Source: DAOQAU01 sp964640325 (GTDB lineage: Bacteria; Cyanobacteriota; Vampirovibrionia; Gastranaerophilales; Gastranaerophilaceae). From it: a stretch of DNA of 21,556 nucleotides. This document shows, piece by piece, positions 19,777 to 21,556 of this stretch (positions are counted from its first letter, which is position 1; each line of letters starts with the position of its first letter). Under the pieces are notes generated by a model. It was not told the DNA's origin. It searched no databases and saw nothing but the letters and a program-made list of their open reading frames with translations. The DNA is taken from contig CAZXID010000028.1 in NCBI GenBank assembly GCA_964640325.1, positions 1-21,556 of the forward strand, given 5' to 3'. The translations under genes were made by a program, and so were the position numbers.

Positions 19777-21453
19777 ATGAGAGAACTTTCGCCGTTACAA
19801 ATTGAGAGATTGAAATATCAGCCGAAATTGCCTAATTCTTTAAGGAAAGGAATAAGATATTTAGAGTTAATAAAAGGAAAACAGACAGAGTCCATAAGAG
19901 ATCAGGAACAAATCAAAAATCTTTTTGAAAACATATACGGAAGTCCTGTAATAACGTTTGAGGGTTCAAATGATGAAAAAGATTCTTGTGTAAAAAACGT
20001 CGGCGTAATTTTATCCGGCGGTCAGGCACCCGGAGGGCATAATGTTATAGCGGGGCTTTATGATGCTCTTAAACAAGCAAATCATCAAAATAAACTTTAC
20101 GGATTTCTGGGCGGTCCAGCGGGGATTATTGACGGAAAATATATTGAATTTAGCGATGATTTTATTGATAAATATAGAAACACAGGTGGTTTTGACATAA
20201 TAGGCTCGGGCAGAACAAAGCTTGAAACTCAGGAACAATTCGAAAAATCGCTTGAAACTTGCAGAAAGTTAAATATTTCTGCTGTTGTTATAATAGGCGG
20301 TGACGATTCAAATACAAATGCTGCGCTTCTTGCCCAGTGGTTTGTTCAAAATAATTGCGGAGTACAGGTAATCGGCTGTCCCAAAACCATCGACGGTGAT
20401 TTAAAAAATGAACAAATTGAAATTTCTTTCGGTTTTGATACTGCAACTAAAACTTATGCAGAATTAATCGGAAACATTCAACGCGATGCAAATTCAGCAA
20501 AAAAATATTGGCACTTTATAAAAATCATGGGCAGAAGTGCCTCTCACGTTGCACTTGAAGCTGCTTTACAAACTCAACCTAATATTACTTTGATTTCTGA
20601 GGAAGTTGAAGAAAAACAAATGTCTTTAAATGAAATTATAAATAATATGACTGAAATTATTGCAAAAAGAGCAGCTAACGGAAAAAATTTCGGTATAGCC
20701 GTTATTCCCGAAGGGCTTATAGAATTTATTCCTGAAATGAAATCAATGATTGCGAATTTGAATGATATTATGGGTGAATTGGAACAGGATTTTAACTATA
20801 ACAATGCCACTTCGACTCATGAAAGATTTGAAATAGTTGAAAACAGGCTTCAGGAAAATAATGCAAAGGTATTTAATTCTCTTCCCGCGCTTATCAAAGC
20901 ACAACTTCTCATGGACAGAGATCCTCATGGAAATGTTCAGGTTTCAAGAATTGAAACGGAAAAGCTTTTGATTGAGATGATTAAAACAAAACTTGAAGAA
21001 ATGAAATCACAGGGACAATATATAGGTAAATTTTCCGAACAGGCTCATTTTTTTGGATATGAGGGCAGATGTGCTTTCCCTTCAAATTTTGATTCCGATT
21101 ATTGCTATTCGCTTGGATTTAATGCTTTTGCTTTAATCGATTTTGGGATTACCGGTTATTTGTCTTCAATTAAAAATTTGACTGAGTCTGCGGATAACTG
21201 GATTGCCGGCGGAGTCCCTTTAACGATGATGATGAACATGGAAAAACGACATGGGGAATTTAAGCCCGTTATTCAAAAAGCATTGGTAGAACTTAACGGA
21301 CCTGTATTTAAAGTTTTAGAGAAAAACAGAGAAACTTGGGCCTACGACGATAAGTATATTTTCCCCGGAGCTATACAATACTTTGGGCCAAGTTCTGTTT
21401 GTGATGCAACAACAATAACTCTTAAGCTTGAAAAACAAAAAACTTTTGTTTAA
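19777..21453 (+). CDS. pfp: PPi-dependent 6-phosphofructokinase (long type)
   Basis: The enzyme reversibly phosphorylates fructose-6-phosphate with pyrophosphate instead of ATP, in glycolysis and gluconeogenesis. The protein has 558 residues from the ATG at 19777, matching the long PFP group. The N-terminal ~70 residues precede the catalytic core, which starts at GVILSGGQAPGGHNV (76-90). GGDDS (174-178) has the Asp that marks PPi use, where ATP enzymes have Gly. PKTIDGD (202-208) has the PPi-type Lys, and MGRSASH (251-257) is also present. The last ~200 residues, including the helical insertion after the core, are typical of this group. An upstream in-frame ATG at 19753 is unlikely because it directly abuts a TATAAT. 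A ten-C tract follows the gene by 36 bases. Confidence 0.96.
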   Translation: MRELSPLQIERLKYQPKLPNSLRKGIRYLELIKGKQTESIRDQEQIKNLFENIYGSPVITFEGSNDEKDSCVKNVGVILSGGQAPGGHNVIAGLYDALKQANHQNKLYGFLGGPAGIIDGKYIEFSDDFIDKYRNTGGFDIIGSGRTKLETQEQFEKSLETCRKLNISAVVIIGGDDSNTNAALLAQWFVQNNCGVQVIGCPKTIDGDLKNEQIEISFGFDTATKTYAELIGNIQRDANSAKKYWHFIKIMGRSASHVALEAALQTQPNITLISEEVEEKQMSLNEIINNMTEIIAKRAANGKNFGIAVIPEGLIEFIPEMKSMIANLNDIMGELEQDFNYNNATSTHERFEIVENRLQENNAKVFNSLPALIKAQLLMDRDPHGNVQVSRIETEKLLIEMIKTKLEEMKSQGQYIGKFSEQAHFFGYEGRCAFPSNFDSDYCYSLGFNAFALIDFGITGYLSSIKNLTESADNWIAGGVPLTMMMNMEKRHGEFKPVIQKALVELNGPVFKVLEKNRETWAYDDKYIFPGAIQYFGPSSVCDATTITLKLEKQKTFV

Positions 21454-21489
21454 AACTTTTGTAAATATGGGGCGCGGCTTGTTTTAACA

Positions 21490-21499
21490 CCCCCCCCCC
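21490..21499. repeat. Ten-base poly-C tract
   Basis: Ten consecutive C residues stand in otherwise AT-rich intergenic sequence, about 50 bases upstream of a likely start codon at the window edge. Homopolymer C/G tracts of this length are prone to slipped-strand changes and are a classic phase-variation signal in other bacteria. Confidence 0.7.
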
Positions 21500-21549
21500 A
21501 CAATTTTTAGGAGCGGTCGGGAAAAGTTAAAATTTTATAGGAAACAACA

Positions 21550-21556
21550 ATGTACG
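21550..21556 (+). CDS. Possible start of a next gene, cut by window edge
   Basis: ATG at 21550 is preceded by AGGAAA at 21539-21544 with a five-base gap. Only two codons and one base are visible, so no product can be named. It is listed because the poly-C tract lies in its presumed promoter region. Confidence 0.35.

Noticed and set aside
1..21556. CRISPR array, prophage, transposase, restriction or toxin-antitoxin module
   Set aside because: No regularly spaced repeats, phage structural genes, transposase motifs or paired toxin/antitoxin genes are present; the genes are mostly housekeeping and lineage hypotheticals.

Overview
The window is AT-rich bacterial chromosome, densely packed with genes on both strands. 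The gene set and style best fit Candidatus Melainabacteria/Vampirovibrionia, probably the gut order Gastranaerophilales. The clues are a long PPi-type phosphofructokinase, a GT5 glycogen synthase, separate secD and secF, several short lineage-type hypothetical proteins, frequent TTG starts and MITE-like intergenic repeats. This placement is inference; no 16S rRNA or phylogenetic marker search was possible. I see no phage, insertion sequence, CRISPR array, toxin-antitoxin pair or defence system.

Layout. 1-1443: the tail of a membrane-anchored unknown protein, a palindromic repeat, and a helical-repeat unknown protein flanked by two mirror-image short repeats. 1443-6052 (minus): an operon dapA-secD-secF-MFS with tight spacing, joining lysine/diaminopimelate synthesis to the SecDF protein-export motor and an exporter. 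6200-8143 (minus): rpsB and tsf, bracketed by two copies of one MITE-like repeat, with tsf apparently having its own promoter inside the spacer copy. 8459-10322: an unknown protein, tRNA-Arg(CCG), a HEAT-like protein that starts at TTG and abuts the tRNA, and a 56-codon small gene. 10365-14417: trpS (with a four-cysteine Fe-S motif), a beta-solenoid protein, an alpha/beta hydrolase and a UPF0210/DUF711 protein. 14550-18200: glgA, an exported protein with six copies of a ~23-residue repeat, an ATP:corrinoid adenosyltransferase and 5-formyl-THF cyclo-ligase. 18251-21453: two unknown proteins, then PPi-dependent phosphofructokinase. A ten-C tract follows, ahead of a gene that starts at the window edge.

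The metabolic genes describe a fermentative sugar user that makes glycogen (glgA), runs glycolysis with pyrophosphate (pfp), makes diaminopimelate, and salvages or makes adenosylcobalamin and folate cofactors. The most interesting signals are: (i) three genes (trpS, hydrolase, cyclo-ligase) with exactly six bases between a -10 hexamer and the ATG and no Shine-Dalgarno, which points to leaderless mRNAs; (ii) the six-fold repeat exported protein; (iii) the C-x22-C-x6-C-x2-C motif in TrpRS; (iv) paired repeats around rpsB; (v) the poly-C tract upstream of the last gene. I found no clearly new multi-gene system.
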